This document shows, in pieces, positions 11,301 through 22,503 of a stretch of DNA of 64,000 nt. The notes beneath the pieces are model-generated. The model worked only from the letters and a program-made list of their open reading frames with translations. It had not been told where the DNA came from and searched no databases. Each line of letters begins with the position of its first letter. Position 1 is the first letter of the stretch. A program made the translations under genes and the position numbers. This stretch comes from Alopecurus myosuroides (lineage: Eukaryota; Streptophyta; Magnoliopsida; Poales; Poaceae). The DNA is taken from assembly GCA_028641055.1 (NCBI GenBank), contig CM054060.1:300703835-300767834 (forward strand). The letters are read 5' to 3'.

Positions 11301-12414
11301 CGAGGTAGTTTCCCGCGGCCATGGTGGAAAGCCTGCTGCGAGTGGAGCTACCTCTAGAAAATCTTTAGTTCCTTAGGATGAGCGTTTCTCCTGCTTATTT
11401 ATGTTTTATGTGTAATGAACCTTGGGATGCATCCCGCACTTTTCTCTTCAATCGAGATGTTTTGAAAGTGCCGGTATTTTGTTATCGTGCCTTACTTTGT
11501 GTCCTCCCGATGGGAGTAGCCCCTGAGCACTCGAAGATATATTTGTTGTAAATCATCGAGTGGGGTGTGACCTTGTCTCTGAAACTCCTTTGTTCTTTCC
11601 AGGTGGGGGATTTCGGCGGAGGTTCGTCGAGCGGCGCTGCTCCTTCGACTGAGTCGTTGCTTACGGATGCAAGTATGCTTGCTTCACTTCGTGCCACGTC
11701 GCGGATGGTGAGCGTAAGCTCAAGGCTCTGTAGGGTGTGGCGGATGTTGCCAGATCCAAGTAGAGGATTGCGGCGGATTGCGAGCAGTTTGTGAAGGAGG
11801 AGCTGGCGAGTGTTGCGAAGAGCATGCTTTGTAAGTCCTGCAAGCCCCCGAGTGTTTTTCGGTGCTGTTCTGGCTTGCGGTCTTAACATGTATTTTGTCT
11901 ATCCAGTTGTTGAGCCTGATGGAGCGTGCGAAGGTCACTGGGTGGATAACCGTGTGGCTTATGAGTCGAGCAGCTCCAACCGCCATGCGAGCAACTTTTG
12001 GTCTGACCGCGGCAGGGGTTTTGTTCTAACGACGCTGCAGTATCGGTGAGTCAGGCGCAACTCTTTGTTGAATCATGTCAGGAGGCTCTTTCTTCGATCC
12101 ATCGGGCATTTTATCCTTTCAAGGTTGTCCCCGATAAATTGAGTGGCCTACTGAGGACGTTTCGTCGGGTGGAGGATGTTCGCGAGTGCGTGTGTCAGCA
12201 GCTCATTTGCGGCGCTGAGGTGGCTCTTGCCTTCATGCGGCTGTGGCATCCTTGCGTCAATTTTAACTGTGTAGCGCAACTCCCTGATACCCGAGGAGCA
12301 CCTGTTGACTTTGTTCTGCACTATGAGGTTGTGCGACCGGCAGCTGAGCGGATCGTGCGGCTAACTGCTGCAGAGACGGAGCGATTGCTTCGAGAGGCAT
12401 CCTTGCGACGGTAG
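8390..12414 (+). pseudogene. Antisense multi-exon gene of a TAT element (PF04195-like 'putative gypsy type transposon' protein), decayed
   Basis: Starts at ATG 8390 (reading MAGVKKRG), after a TATA box. Exon 1 (8390-9360) holds the family core: an LCEFFLGILPHWGLWK-like block, GWRRRWFYV, and RRRVQPLQDRPTPL near its end. Likely introns with GT/AG borders: 9361-9451, 9805-9871, 10118-10396, 10512-10593, 10819-10897, 11831-11906; one more between about 11247 and 11602 is uncertain. Exon 2 is acidic (a run of Glu, then a run of Asp). The exon from 10594 is a predicted coiled coil. The last part (12046-12414) is the typical C-terminal helical region. Breaks: a frameshift near 8575, stops at 9192 and 9583, frameshifts near 9995 and 12045. 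Family knowledge: such genes lie antisense between integrase and 3' LTR in grass TAT elements (compare maize Grande); their role is unknown. It converges with pol, 323 bp apart. Confidence 0.75.
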
Positions 12415-12737
12415 TTATGTATATTTTTAAGGTGTATGTACCTTGTATTTTTTTTGTTTAAGTTGTCTTTAAGGTGTGTACCATGTAACCTTGTATAATT
12501 ATTTTGCGTGGGCACTCGAAGATTGTTTATGCTAGTATGGTGTAGCCCTTGTGTGTTGTGGTGTTACCGTGTGTTAGCATGTAAGGAGGAAACATAAAAG
12601 AAGTGGGACTAAAGTAGTCTTTGTAGCTATGGTTGAGAAACCATGTTTTGTATTGAAATGATTGATAAGTCATGTGTTTTCTTCGGGTTACAACCTGGCT
12701 GGGACAGCCTTATTTCTTTCGAGTAAAAGAGAAAATC
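12415..12737. other. Convergent spacer between antisense gene and pol
   Basis: AT-rich spacer between the end of the plus-strand antisense gene and the end of minus-strand pol. It would contain the 3' ends of two convergent transcripts, so overlapping 3' UTRs are possible. No coding feature seen. Confidence 0.5.
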
Positions 12738-13937
12738 CTAGGGGTAGAACTTGCGGAGGTGCGCAATATTCCACGGGTTGGAGTAGATGTCGCGTGCCTT
12801 TGGGTTCTTCAAGCGAGAGGCGCCTCCTGGGATGACTTCGTGTATGATGAAGGGTCCTTCCCAAGGAGGCTCTAGCTTGAGTCCCTTTTCTTGCTTGAGT
12901 CACAACACTAAGTCGTCTACCACAAAGGATCTGTGGCGTATGCGGTGACTATGGTGATTGCGCAGTGATTGCTGGTAGACAACAGATCTTGCGAGTGCAA
13001 CGTCCGTGATCTCGTCCAGTGCGTCCATATCTTCTGCGAGTGCCTTGTTGGAAGCTTCTCCGCTGTATGCGATGACTCATGGAGCGCTGAACTTGACGTC
13101 CTCAAGTAACACATCTTCTGCTCCGTAGACCATGAAGAATGGCGTGTAGTTTGTCGATCGGTTTGGTGTTGTTCGTAGGCTCCACAACATCGATGGCAGT
13201 TCTTCGGCCCAATGCCGTGCTGCTGTGTGTAGTCGGGTGAACAGTCGCTTCTTCAGGCCAGCCGAAACTAATCCGTTGGATTGTTCAACCTGGCCATTGG
13301 TTTGCGGGTGAGCCACCGAGGCGAAGCTGAGAGCTATTTCTTTCTCCTTGCAGAAGACCTGGGTTTCCTTGGCTGTGAAGTTGGTCCCATTATCTGTGAT
13401 AATATTGTGTGGAATACCGAACCTGCAAACGATGGAATCAAGGAATCTTACGGCGCACTCGGCGTGCTGCGACGTGACTGACATGGCCTCTATCCATTTT
13501 GTAAATCTATCGACTACGACCAGCAGGAAGGTGTATGATTTCCGTAGCGGTCCCACTATGTCTAGCCCCCATTGAGCAAAGGGACAGGAGATGGGGATCA
13601 TGTGGAGCTCTGTGACCGGTGCATGTGGCTTGGGTGCGAACTTCTGGCAGGCATTGCACCTCTCGACGAGGTCTTTGGCGTCTCTGGCTGCCGTGAGCCA
13701 ATAAAAACCTACCCAAAAAGCTTTCCCTACTATCGCTCTCCATCTTGCGTGGTGCCCGCAGTCGCCTTGGTGTATGTCACGGAGGAGTTCCCTTCCATCC
13801 TCGGGTGCGATACACCTCTGGAGCACTCCTGATATGCTTTGCTTGTACAATTCTCCTTTTATTACCCGAAAGGATTTGCTGCGTCGAACTATCTGTCGTG
13901 CCTCGCAAATGTCTTTTGGGAGCTTCTTGTTTGTCAA
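12738..13937 (-). pseudogene. TAT integrase (minus-strand element)
   Basis: The best preserved part of this pol. An open frame of 286 codons (13937-13077) carries the HHCC finger (DCGHHA ... CNACQKF), the D,D,E core (GLDIVGP, ITDNGTNF, and GQVEQSN) and LRTTPNRST. The C-terminal part (13076-12738) continues with VVDDLVL, a stop, then PPWEGPF and NPWNIAHLRKFYP before the final TAG at 12738-12740. It integrates the cDNA copy in the nucleus. Frame breaks near 13080 and a stop near 12900 make it non-functional. Confidence 0.9.
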
Positions 13938-15900
13938 GTAATCGAGATATTTCTGTGTTTAAATTGGCTCGACCAGGAAGACTTTCCTTGAGATGTTATG
14001 GATGAGTTCGATGAAGGCGATTTGCTGACTGGCCTCCGTTTCTGTTGATGTTGATGCTTCTACTTGTTTTTTGACCTTGACTGACCTTTTTCTTATTCTT
14101 TCAAAGTAGATTCCTGGTGGAACAGGGGTGTTCGTTGACCCTATGTTCGCCAGTCTGTCTGCGTCTTCATTGCTTGATCACGCGATGTGCTTCAACTCGC
14201 ACCCTTTGAAACTTCCTTCGAGTAGGTTGTACATCTCGCGATAGGTGATCATGTTATCCGCGACAGCATCGCACTCCTTCATCGTGTGTTGTACGATAAG
14301 GTTAGTCTCCGTAGATCATCAACCGAGTGGCTCCGCAGGCAATTGCCATCTTCATGCCATGTAGGAGCGCCTCGTACTCTGCATCATTGTTGGACGCTGG
14401 ATCGTCGGGGGGGGGGGGGATATCAAGTCGGAGAACGTACTGGAGCTTGTCTCCCCTTGGCGATATGAGGATTACTCCGGCTCCAGCACCCTCGTTTCTT
14501 TTCGACCCGTAGAAGTACATGATCCAAGACCTCGTGTATTCGGGTGGCTCTGGGTTTGCAGCTCTGTCCACTCGGAAAGGAAATCCGCGACCACCTGGGA
14601 TTTTAGGGCGTTGCGCCCTGTGTATATGATGTCCCAGGCGCCTAGCTTGATGCTCCACTTCACAATTCTTCCGGATGCATAGGATTGTTCATGATTGTAC
14701 TGAGTGATGCGTCGTTTAGCGTCATGACGGTATACTCCTGGAAGTAATGATTGAGCTTGCGTGCTGTGAAGACCACTCCATACGCGAGCTTCTAGTAGTG
14801 GGGGTATCGCGGTTTGCACGGTGAGAGTACCTCGCTGAGGTAGTATATTGGTCTCTGTACGCCGTGTGCCTTTCCCTTCTTTGGTCGCTCGACCACTAGT
14901 ACTATACTGACCACCTGGTTTGTTGCCAATATTTTGTTGCTCTGGAGTACTGTTTTCAGGTTGATGAACGCTTGCTTTGCTTAAGGTGTCCACTCAAACT
15001 TGTCAGTTTTCTTCAGCAATTTGTAGAAGGGGAGCGCTTGCTCTCCCAATCCTGTGATGAACCTACTAAGGGTTGCCAGCCGTCCTGCGAGATGCTGCAC
15101 GCCGCAGTTATTTATCAGTTCTTTCAACGTCAAGACAACCTGAATTTTCTCCGGGTTGGCTTCAGTTCTTCGGGCAGAGACCCGATAGCCGAGGAGTTGG
15201 CTAGCAGGAACCCCGAAGACGGATTTGGTCGGGTTGAGCTTGATTCTGTATGCTTTGAGGGCGTCGAATGTCTCCCTGATGTCCTTGAGGAGTGTGTCAT
15301 CCACTCGAGTTTTGATGACGATATCGTCAACGTACACTTGTACGTTCTTGCCAATGAGATCGGCGAGGCATTTTTGCATGCAACACTAATAACATACGCC
15401 TGCGTTTTTTAGCCCAAAAGGCATTGTCGTGTAGCAGTATACAACGTGTGGGTGATGAATGTTGTCTTCTCCTCACCCTCCTGCCTCATCCTGATTTGGT
15501 TGTAACCCGAGTAGGCGTCCAGGAAGGAGAGGAGTTGACATCATGCTGTAGAGTCCATGATCTGGTTGATCCGCGGTAATGGGAGTCAGTGTTTGTTCAA
15601 ACAACGTGAAGTCGATGCACACGCGAAGGATGTCCGTATTTTTCTTCGGGACCAACACCTGGTTTGCTAACCAGGTGGATATCTTGATTTCCCTGATGAA
15701 CTTGGCGGTTAGAAATCCGTTCACCTCTTCTCTGAGTGCTTTCTGTTTTGGCTCGGAAAAGCGTCGAGTGGTCTGTTTGACTGGCTTTGCATCTTTAAAT
15801 ACTTCTAATGAGTGGCAAACTCCCTGGGTATTCCTGGCATATCTGAGGGCTGCCAGGAAAAAAATCTCCCAGTACACACAGAGGAGTTCGACGAGTGCGC
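13938..15900 (-). pseudogene. TAT reverse transcriptase and dual RNase H (minus-strand element)
   Basis: Read leftward: RT N-part (15877-15475: FLTAKFIREI, NQVLVPKKN, RVCIDFT), RT core with catalytic YVDD (about 15340), connection and first RNase H (about 14993-14665, KWSIKLGAW), then the archaeal-type second RNase H (about 14590-14040: GAGAGVILISP, NNDAEYEALLHGM). Several frameshifts and stops divide it: frames change near 15475, 15380, 14985, 14660 and 14300. In the motif MYFYGS the expected first catalytic Asp of RNase H (YFDGS in relatives) is replaced by Tyr. Confidence 0.85.
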
Positions 15901-15904
15901 CTTC

Positions 15905-16435
15905 CTATGCGGACGATAGGGTGGTGGACACGATCGCCGTCTTTGTTGATTCTGTCAGGTGCACTTGATGCTTTCGAGTGTTGCTGCTCGGGCTGAACTC
16001 GAGTTCTGGGGTATTCTTTTTGGTGAGTGGCATCACAAAGTTATCCGTGGTTTTTGTTAACTCTTCCAGCTCCTCTTGCATCCCGAAAGATTTCGCGATC
16101 TCATGGAATTCGTTGTCGCACTTGTGTGACTTCTGGAAGTCGCCGTTCACGGTTATTCTGCCGTATTCTCGTGGGAGTTTGAGCTTGAGGTAGGAATAAT
16201 GGGGTATTGCCATGAACCTCGTGAATGCTGTTTGGCTGAGAATGGCGTGGTACTGTGATGGCCAATCGACTACCTCGAAGTCGAGAAACTCTCTCCTGTA
16301 ATTGCTTGGATCTCCGAGTATCACCTCCATGTTGAATGTTCCGAGTGGCCGGACGGCTTTCCTTGGTACTATCCCGTGAAAGGATGTTTCCGATTCCGCG
16401 AGTCCGTCCAGGTTCTTGTTCATCTTGCGGAGTGT
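15905..16435 (-). pseudogene. TAT protease, C-terminal part, cut by the Tekay insertion
   Basis: Minus-strand frame with the region following the retropepsin active site (VILGDPSNYR, SQYHAILSQTAF, HYSYLKLKLP), leading into RT. The N-terminal part with the active site is at 32399-32659, on the other side of the insertion. The two parts rejoin in frame when one copy of the AGTGT duplication is removed, so the gene was readable here at the time of insertion. Confidence 0.85.
16431..16435. repeat. Target-site duplication AGTGT, left copy
   Basis: AGTGT here and at 32394-32398 flank the Tekay element exactly at its TG...CA ends. A perfect 5-bp duplication, the standard size for Ty3/gypsy integration. 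Confidence 0.95.
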
Positions 16436-17244
16436 TGTAACATCCCAAGTATGAAAACTTCCATTTAGAATGTTCGTTTCTTGTTTTATTAAAGTTTTGC
16501 ATCATGTCATCATACTCATTACTTTGTTTGCATTTGTTGCATTTGTTTTCCTTTTGTTTGCATCTGTTTTTCTCTGTTTTCACAATTCAAATTCAAACAA
16601 TATTTCAAATGCTTGTTCATACTTGTTATGTTACAACTTTCCAAATAAAAGGTTCAAATAAAACATCCCTTTGTTTCCATGTAATCCATAAGGTTCAGCT
16701 ATTAAAAATGGTGGTTTTTAATCACTCAATTAATTCAAATGTTATTCAAAATTCAAATCAATTCACAAACAGCACCCAATTTGAAATTATGAAAATTACC
16801 AAAACAATTATAATCTTTTTGTTCCATTTAAACAATAAGGTGCACCCTATTTAAAATCTTGTTTTTTTATAATCACTTAATCTCAAAATGATTCAAATTT
16901 AAACCAATTTACAAACAACATTTTATTTTTGAAACTTTTGGAAAACAAAGTTGTCAAATGGGTACTGACACAATAACTAAGCAACACAATTTTTCCTAGA
17001 TTTTTCCTAACTCAAAAACCCTCATTTTCTTCCTATTTCTAAATCAGCAAAAAAAAAGAGAAACAGAAATAAAAAAGAAAAGGAGAGAGAGGGGTGGGGC
17101 AGCCAGTTAGGCCAAGCCCACCAATTTTTTTGGCCTGGTACCCCATTCGCACCCCCTCGCCTTTCTTCTCGCGGTACGGCGCGCATCCGCCGTAGCCACG
17201 TTGGCGTACGGCGGAGCAGACGGCCCGCAACGCCTGCACACCCC

Positions 17245-17250
17245 TATAAA
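17245..17250 (+). promoter_or_regulatory. TATA box of the 5' LTR promoter
   Basis: CCCCTATAAAGCC followed by a C-rich, GC-rich leader. This is the best core promoter in the LTR; start of transcription is expected about 30 bp downstream. The same site in the 3' LTR is 28758-28763. Confidence 0.7.
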
Positions 17251-17789
17251 GCCTACCCTAGACCCTCCCCGAGCTGCCCTAACCTCCACCACCCTTCTCC
17301 CTCGAGCTCCGCCGCCATTCTCCCTCTCTCTGCCACCTATGTTCCCCACCTCTGCAACCTCACCGGAGTTCCATCTCTGAAACCATGGTGCCCGTCGCCG
17401 TTGCCACCCTCCTCATCCCTGGCTGACCACGGGAATCGGAACACCGCATCTTCTTCCTCGGGCCGCGGAGATTCACCACAACGTCGCCGCCATCATCGAC
17501 CTGTCGCCGCCGGAATTCTTCCTCGGGCCTCTGCAACCCCTACGCCGAGGGTGAGCAGTCGTTTCCTTTCTCCGATCCCTCCTCTCGGCCTTGCGCAAGC
17601 ACGCACACCAGCACGCTAGCACAGCACACGCACCGCAGCGTCCACGACATCGAGCACTGCGGCTCGCCGCCGGCCGCCGTCCACCTTATGTCCAAGTTCA
17701 GAAAACGTTTTCAGTTAAAAATTCAGTTTCGCTAACTGAATAATAACCACACTGCGCAGCGTATACTGACAAGATCGAAACGCACACCG

Positions 17790-17870
17790 TACTGGTAGCA
17801 GTGCAGCGCGCGCACGCCCGAGCCCAGGGTTCGAGCCCTGGCGTCCGCGGGATTTATCCCAAACATTTTG
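17790..17870 (+). other. tRNA-like motif in the 5' LTR
   Basis: B box GGTTCGAGCCC at 17828-17838 within a CCAGGG/CCCTGG stem, with an A-box-like CCGTACTGGTAGCAGTGC about 40 bp before it. The copy in the 3' LTR (29320-29400) is the same. See the left-LTR entry at 2757 for interpretation. Confidence 0.55.
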
Positions 17871-17912
17871 CGCTGGGCACTGACAGGTGTGGCCCACCTG
17901 TAAGTGGCAGCT

Positions 17913-19005
17913 GGTTTAAACCGTGGGTGTCCAATCACCGATATTGCCACACTAAAATGATAGGTTGCTTACATGGGAACTTTTTCAGTCTTAGTTGATA
18001 GGTGACCCTTCTGTGTAAGAAATGACTAGTATGTTTTTCTTTTAATTTGTTACAATAGAAAACTTGTATTGGGTACACCACTGGAGAAGTGTTTCAGAAT
18101 TTTTGACCAGGAACATCATAACTAGTTCGTTATTTCATAACTCCAAGTTAATTTGAGTACCCTCTCGGGTTGCCTTTCTCGCTAGCAGCTAAAGCTACCT
18201 TTGCTTCTGACATACAGAACATATTTGAAGAATGTCCTCCGTACTGGTTGATCCTCTGCTGAAGCTTAATGGCCTGAAATCTTGGTGTACAAAGATATTG
18301 AAGCACACACCTAAGATGCATCTCTTTTAGTATGTTTCTCTTGTGTAAATTCTTAGAACAACTAAGTTTTTTTTGGGACCTATATGAAAGATGGATTTAA
18401 TCCCGTTGTGATCATCTGAAGCACACACCAGGGCAGAGATGTTGGCTCTTTGCGTTTTCATCATGTAAAGAAGCCTCGTAGCAAGGTAACACCAGGGCAG
18501 CTGTACAAGGTTAACGCAACCGGGCCAAAGAAACCACATCTGCTGTACCTGGTGTATAATTATTTTACCTTGGAAATAAATTATTGTTTATTGCATGGAG
18601 TGCTTTCCTGTGTAATAGTATATGCTTTTCCATGTAAAAATATAGTCATATGTCCTCTGTAATAATGTATGCTTTCCTGTGTAATAATATAATTTGTATT
18701 TAAGTGGGCAACGCACATTTAAATGGCCAGCCGGTGGTCAGCGTGACTACGTGAGCGGCCATGCAGCAGCTAGCTACTAGTTAGCAATGTACAGGAGAGG
18801 AAACGGTTTGAACCCACTTCACCAAATGGTTTAAACCGTGGGTGTCCAATCAGGTTTAGTTTGGTTTGGGTAGGAAATGGAGTGGGTTTAGTTATGGTTG
18901 GTTGGACATTGATACAGAACAGGTTTGGTTGGGTATGGGGTGACATGAGTATGCACGTGGGTATAGTTTAGTTATGGTGGAGGTACCAAACCAATCTCAG
19001 ATTTA
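17913..19005. mobile_element. Unclassified insertion of about 1.1 kb inside the 5' LTR
   Basis: Absent from the 3' LTR, where the sequence runs straight through GTGGCAGCTGCTGCCACG (about 29434). Here GCAGCTG is present at both edges (17907-17913 and 19006-19012), which looks like a 6-7 bp target duplication. The same 25-bp string (GTTTAAACCGTGGGTGTCC plus AATCA) occurs twice, at about 17914 and 18829. The right end is rich in GGTTTGG/GGTTTAG-like repeats. No terminal inverted repeat, transposase or recognisable gene fragment seen. Loss from the 3' LTR by recombination between short repeats is the alternative; the related LTRs also appear to lack the segment, which favours insertion. Confidence 0.6.
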
Positions 19006-20134
19006 GCAGCTGCTGCCACGTGAGCGCCACGCAGCCCTTGGGCCCTCTGTCAGTGGCAGTGACTAGCCACTGCTGAGTAACAAACGTTTTTCAACCTTTT
19101 CTGTTTCAAATTAAATCATTTTTCTTTTACAGATTAGTCCCTAGTTTTAAATTGCTAATAACTTTTAAATTATAAACCCAAATAATAAAAATAAAATATG
19201 TGCACTGCACCAAATTTAATTATCTATCTATTTAAACCATTTGTATTATGTTTTGAATAATTCAAATGCATTCAAATTTCAAATTCAAACAATTCATTTG
19301 AAATTTAATTAATTGCATAACTAATTCATACTTAATCTAAATAATGCAAATAAAATATGTTTTCCATGCTATTTCAAACCACCTTTTCAAATATAAATTT
19401 TGTTTCATGTTTTGAATAATTAAAATTGCTTAAATAATTTAAACCTTGTTTAAATCATTTAAATTGGCTAAATTCATAACTTGCTCAAATTAAATTATTT
19501 TTGAACTTATAAAATATGTTTTCAAACTAGAAAAGTATAAACTTTTCAAATATGAATTTGAATTTATGTTCTGAACAAATAAAAATTCAAATAAATTCAA
19601 ACTTGAATTTAATTCATTTAAATCTTGTTTAAACTTGTTTAATTCATAATTAAATCATTGTAATTCCTTTTTCAATATTTGAAACATGTAATCCACCTAA
19701 AATTGTGTGTTCTTTTCAAATATGAACTTTGTTATCTTTTTTGAACAATTTAACTTGCTGAAAACAAAAAATGCTTGTGTGACACCTTTAAGGAACCAAA
19801 ATTCCTTCACTTAATAACTAAAATTCCAAATTTGGTAAACCTTATTTCCAATTGGTTCTATTGTTGTTATTTTTCTGTTTTCCTCATCCATGCATCATAC
19901 TAATCCACTTTCACCTATTGGCTAGTTGTAAAACAATTGTTTCAACCATAATTCATGGGCCTTTCATATGCAACTCAAATTGCATGTGGGTCCATTTAAT
20001 CATGTTGTTACCATGTCAACTAGTTTATTTTGATGCATCAGTTAAATGGTCATGCAACATCCCATGATTGTGCATTATGCCATGTTATTGATTGTTTGTC
20101 TCCTTGCGTTGTTTGTTTGCTTCTTCTCGGATAG

Positions 20135-21494
20135 ACGACGACGTTGAGACAGACGATACTTACGACACCCCTTCTGAGGAGTTAGCCCAGTACCAGGCTG
20201 CTGAGTTTGCAGGCAAGTATTCACTCACATGAACCATTGTGTTCCTTTCAACATTGGATACCGATACTTTCCGTTGTCTATTCTGCTAGCCCTATGAATC
20301 GTTGCTTCTATTACGAACCTATCACATGTTATCCTTTAAACCTGATATAGCCTCACCTCCACACCTATAACCCTATTGCTTGTTGCCCGTGTCTTACTAG
20401 CATGCTTAGGGTTGTTTCTGCTCGAGTCTATTACCCGTTACTTTCTGTTACTATATTTCTATTATGTTCTGGGGCTCGATGTTAAACAAAAACCTGTTAA
20501 TTTTGAGGTAATAATAATTTGCTGATAAGGCACCGGCAGGAGGCCCGGCGTGGTTTTGAGGCCTGCTAGTGTCGACCCTAATTAGGAAAAGGGTCTTGTC
20601 TACTGATCCATGATGAGCGCACTATCCGCATGTGGGAAGCGTGTATGGGAGCCCCCTCAATTTGATTCGATTCGCATCTCGTCCAAATCGCCACACTTAG
20701 TTCGGGCTTTCCATTTGATGCACTCATATGCAGGTACGAACCCGAGGCCAGGGTGGAACTTTTGTAGTCGGCATTTAGGGCGGCGTGGTCTTAGAGTGCT
20801 ATGAGGGTCCCCTTTTCTTCGTGGGGCTCGATTAGCCGCGCACGCACATCACGTGGTTCTTTGGGCTTGATGCGAAGAAGAGTTGAGTTGTGTAGAGTGC
20901 CTCGCTTGGTGGGTTTGATTCCCGTCTGGCGGGATATTCCTACGTGTACGACCAAATTGGTGCACCCCTGCAGGGATAAATCTTCTCGAGAAGCCGTGTT
21001 TTCCGCGGTTATGGTTAACTTGGTGAAAGTACTGGCTAACAAGTACTTAGAACAACTTACACCTAACTAATGTTAACTTGACTAGTAATAGTCCTATTGC
21101 CACAATAACTTGAATCATCACTAATACAACTGTGTGAGTTATCCTCGGATTGCTTCTTTGGATAAGGGGCGAGATCCAGGATGGTTTGTTTGGTGGTTAG
21201 TTATAGATGGCTACGAAACGCGATCTTATCCCCTTTCTGTTAACCGGAAGTTGTAGCATGTTTCTGTAGTTGGTTAGTGCAGCCAGCTGCCGCATCTTTT
21301 GTATCACCCTTTCTTCCTTTGAACCCAAAGCATCTGTGCTTGATGTTGTGGGGTACACTTTGGTGAAATGTGAGTCTTGCTTGCCTGTACGTTTATGTAC
21401 TGACCCCTTTGGGGATGTGGTTTCCGCAGACTACGCTTACGAGGATCCCCGTGACGGCTACTACGTGGAGTTTGACGAGGCTGCTGACGAGTAG
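20135..21494 (+). other. Candidate LTR-encoded spliced reading frame, last two exons (5' LTR)
   Basis: Exon 20135-20212 (78 nt) is preceded by TCTCGGATAG and followed by the GC-type donor CAG|GCAAGT. Exon 21430-21494 is preceded by TTTCCGCAG and ends in TAG. Joined, they read in frame as an acidic peptide: DDVETDDTYDTPSEELAQYQ in the first, and YYVEFDEAADE at the C-terminus of the second. An upstream donor (GTGAGC at 17551) would supply exon 1. In this LTR the exon-1 frame is shifted by the 16-bp shortage, so only the 3' LTR copy (29079 / 30564-30641 / 31860-31924) keeps all three in frame. Splicing and translation are inferred. Confidence 0.4.
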
Positions 21495-21965
21495 ATAGCG
21501 GACCCGGGCAGGATCCGAGACATCGTGGATGGGCTCTGTCTTTTCGTTTCCGGCTTCTTAAGCCTATTTGGATTTTGTCTGTACTCAGACCTTTTGAATG
21601 CTTCCGCTGAGATGTAATGATGTTATGTTGGGACATGTGTCCTCTGGATGATTGTATTTGCTATCTCTGCTCTAGTGAGAGCTATTTGCAACTTATTTCA
21701 ATCTTTTGTGTCTTAGAGATATGTTGTGCTATCATTCTGTTAAACGCCGTTGACGTACCATGTGTGTATGGTATGAAGTACGTCAATGGTAGTATCCTGA
21801 TTTCTATGGGATGGTTTGCGTAGACGATGAACAGTAGGGGTTGGTTGTCACACATACGTGTGTTGGCCTACTCGTAAGAGATGCGGGTGCCGGTAAGCCC
21901 CGTAATCCAATCAACTACTGTTCAACGGAACTGCGAGTATCCTCTATAAGTCCGGGTGCGACAAA

Positions 21966-21980
21966 TGGTATCAGAGCCTG
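21966..21980 (+). other. Primer-binding site (initiator tRNA-Met)
   Basis: TGGTATCAGAGCCTG begins two bases after the 5' LTR. TGGTATCAGAGC is the standard plant tRNA-iMet complementary site that primes minus-strand synthesis. Confidence 0.95.
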
Positions 21981-22503
21981 TCTGCCTGTAGGATCCCTTT
22001 TACTGGTCGCAGTTGAGTCTAGAAACTATTTTGTAGCTATATAGGAAAAATGAAACGTGAGAGTAGGAATTCTGTTCTTTTTCTTCTTTCCCCACCCACC
22101 CTCCCTTTTCTGGTAAGGAAGTGCAATGTTGTTTTCTCTTCTCATCTAAACTTTCAAGTTAGGTTTTCACAAATCCTGGTTTCTCTGGGATAGTTATATC
22201 TACTAGACCATAGGAATGGAGGTGGTTGTGACATGATTTATCATGTTGCCTACTCATGATTGAGAACGGAGGCGTGTAAGCCCCGGAAGCAAATCCTCTA
22301 TTCCTTAAGCAGTAGATATTGATCCTTTAGAAGCCCGTATGGGTCTTCCGTAGTACCTCAGGAGTTTTTGGTCTCGTGTTTCCCGATGTTGCTTCGATAT
22401 CCTGTTCTTCTCAACATCCTTATCGTCCGTTGAAACCTTGTTGTTGCTTTCCACTTCAGTTCTTCTACCGGCGTCTAATCAAAACTTCCCCGATCATCTG
22501 CAG
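21981..22503 (+). other. Leader of the Tekay element
   Basis: Untranslated leader between primer site and ORF0. Parts of it (GTAGGATCCCTTTTACTGG, GTTGAGTCTAGA) are shared with the leaders of elements A and B, which would fit a packaging signal. It ends in CATCTGCAG directly before the ORF0 ATG, a possible splice acceptor. Confidence 0.5.

Larger units (their letters stand above)
16436..21963 (+). repeat. 5' LTR of the Tekay element
   Basis: TGTAACATCCCAAGTATG ... TCCGGGTGCGACA. Matches 27958-32393 except for an insertion of about 1.1 kb (about 17913-19005), a 16-bp shortage in the GC-rich block (near 17455) and small differences. Contains a TATA box (17245-17250), GC-rich leader, tRNA-like motif (17790-17870) and candidate exons (to 17550, 20135-20212, 21430-21494). 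Confidence 0.95.

Noticed and set aside
18327..18662. Possible captured host-gene exon within the 1.1-kb LTR insert
   Set aside because: Frames are short on both strands, with no recognisable domain. Listed as an unclassified insertion only.
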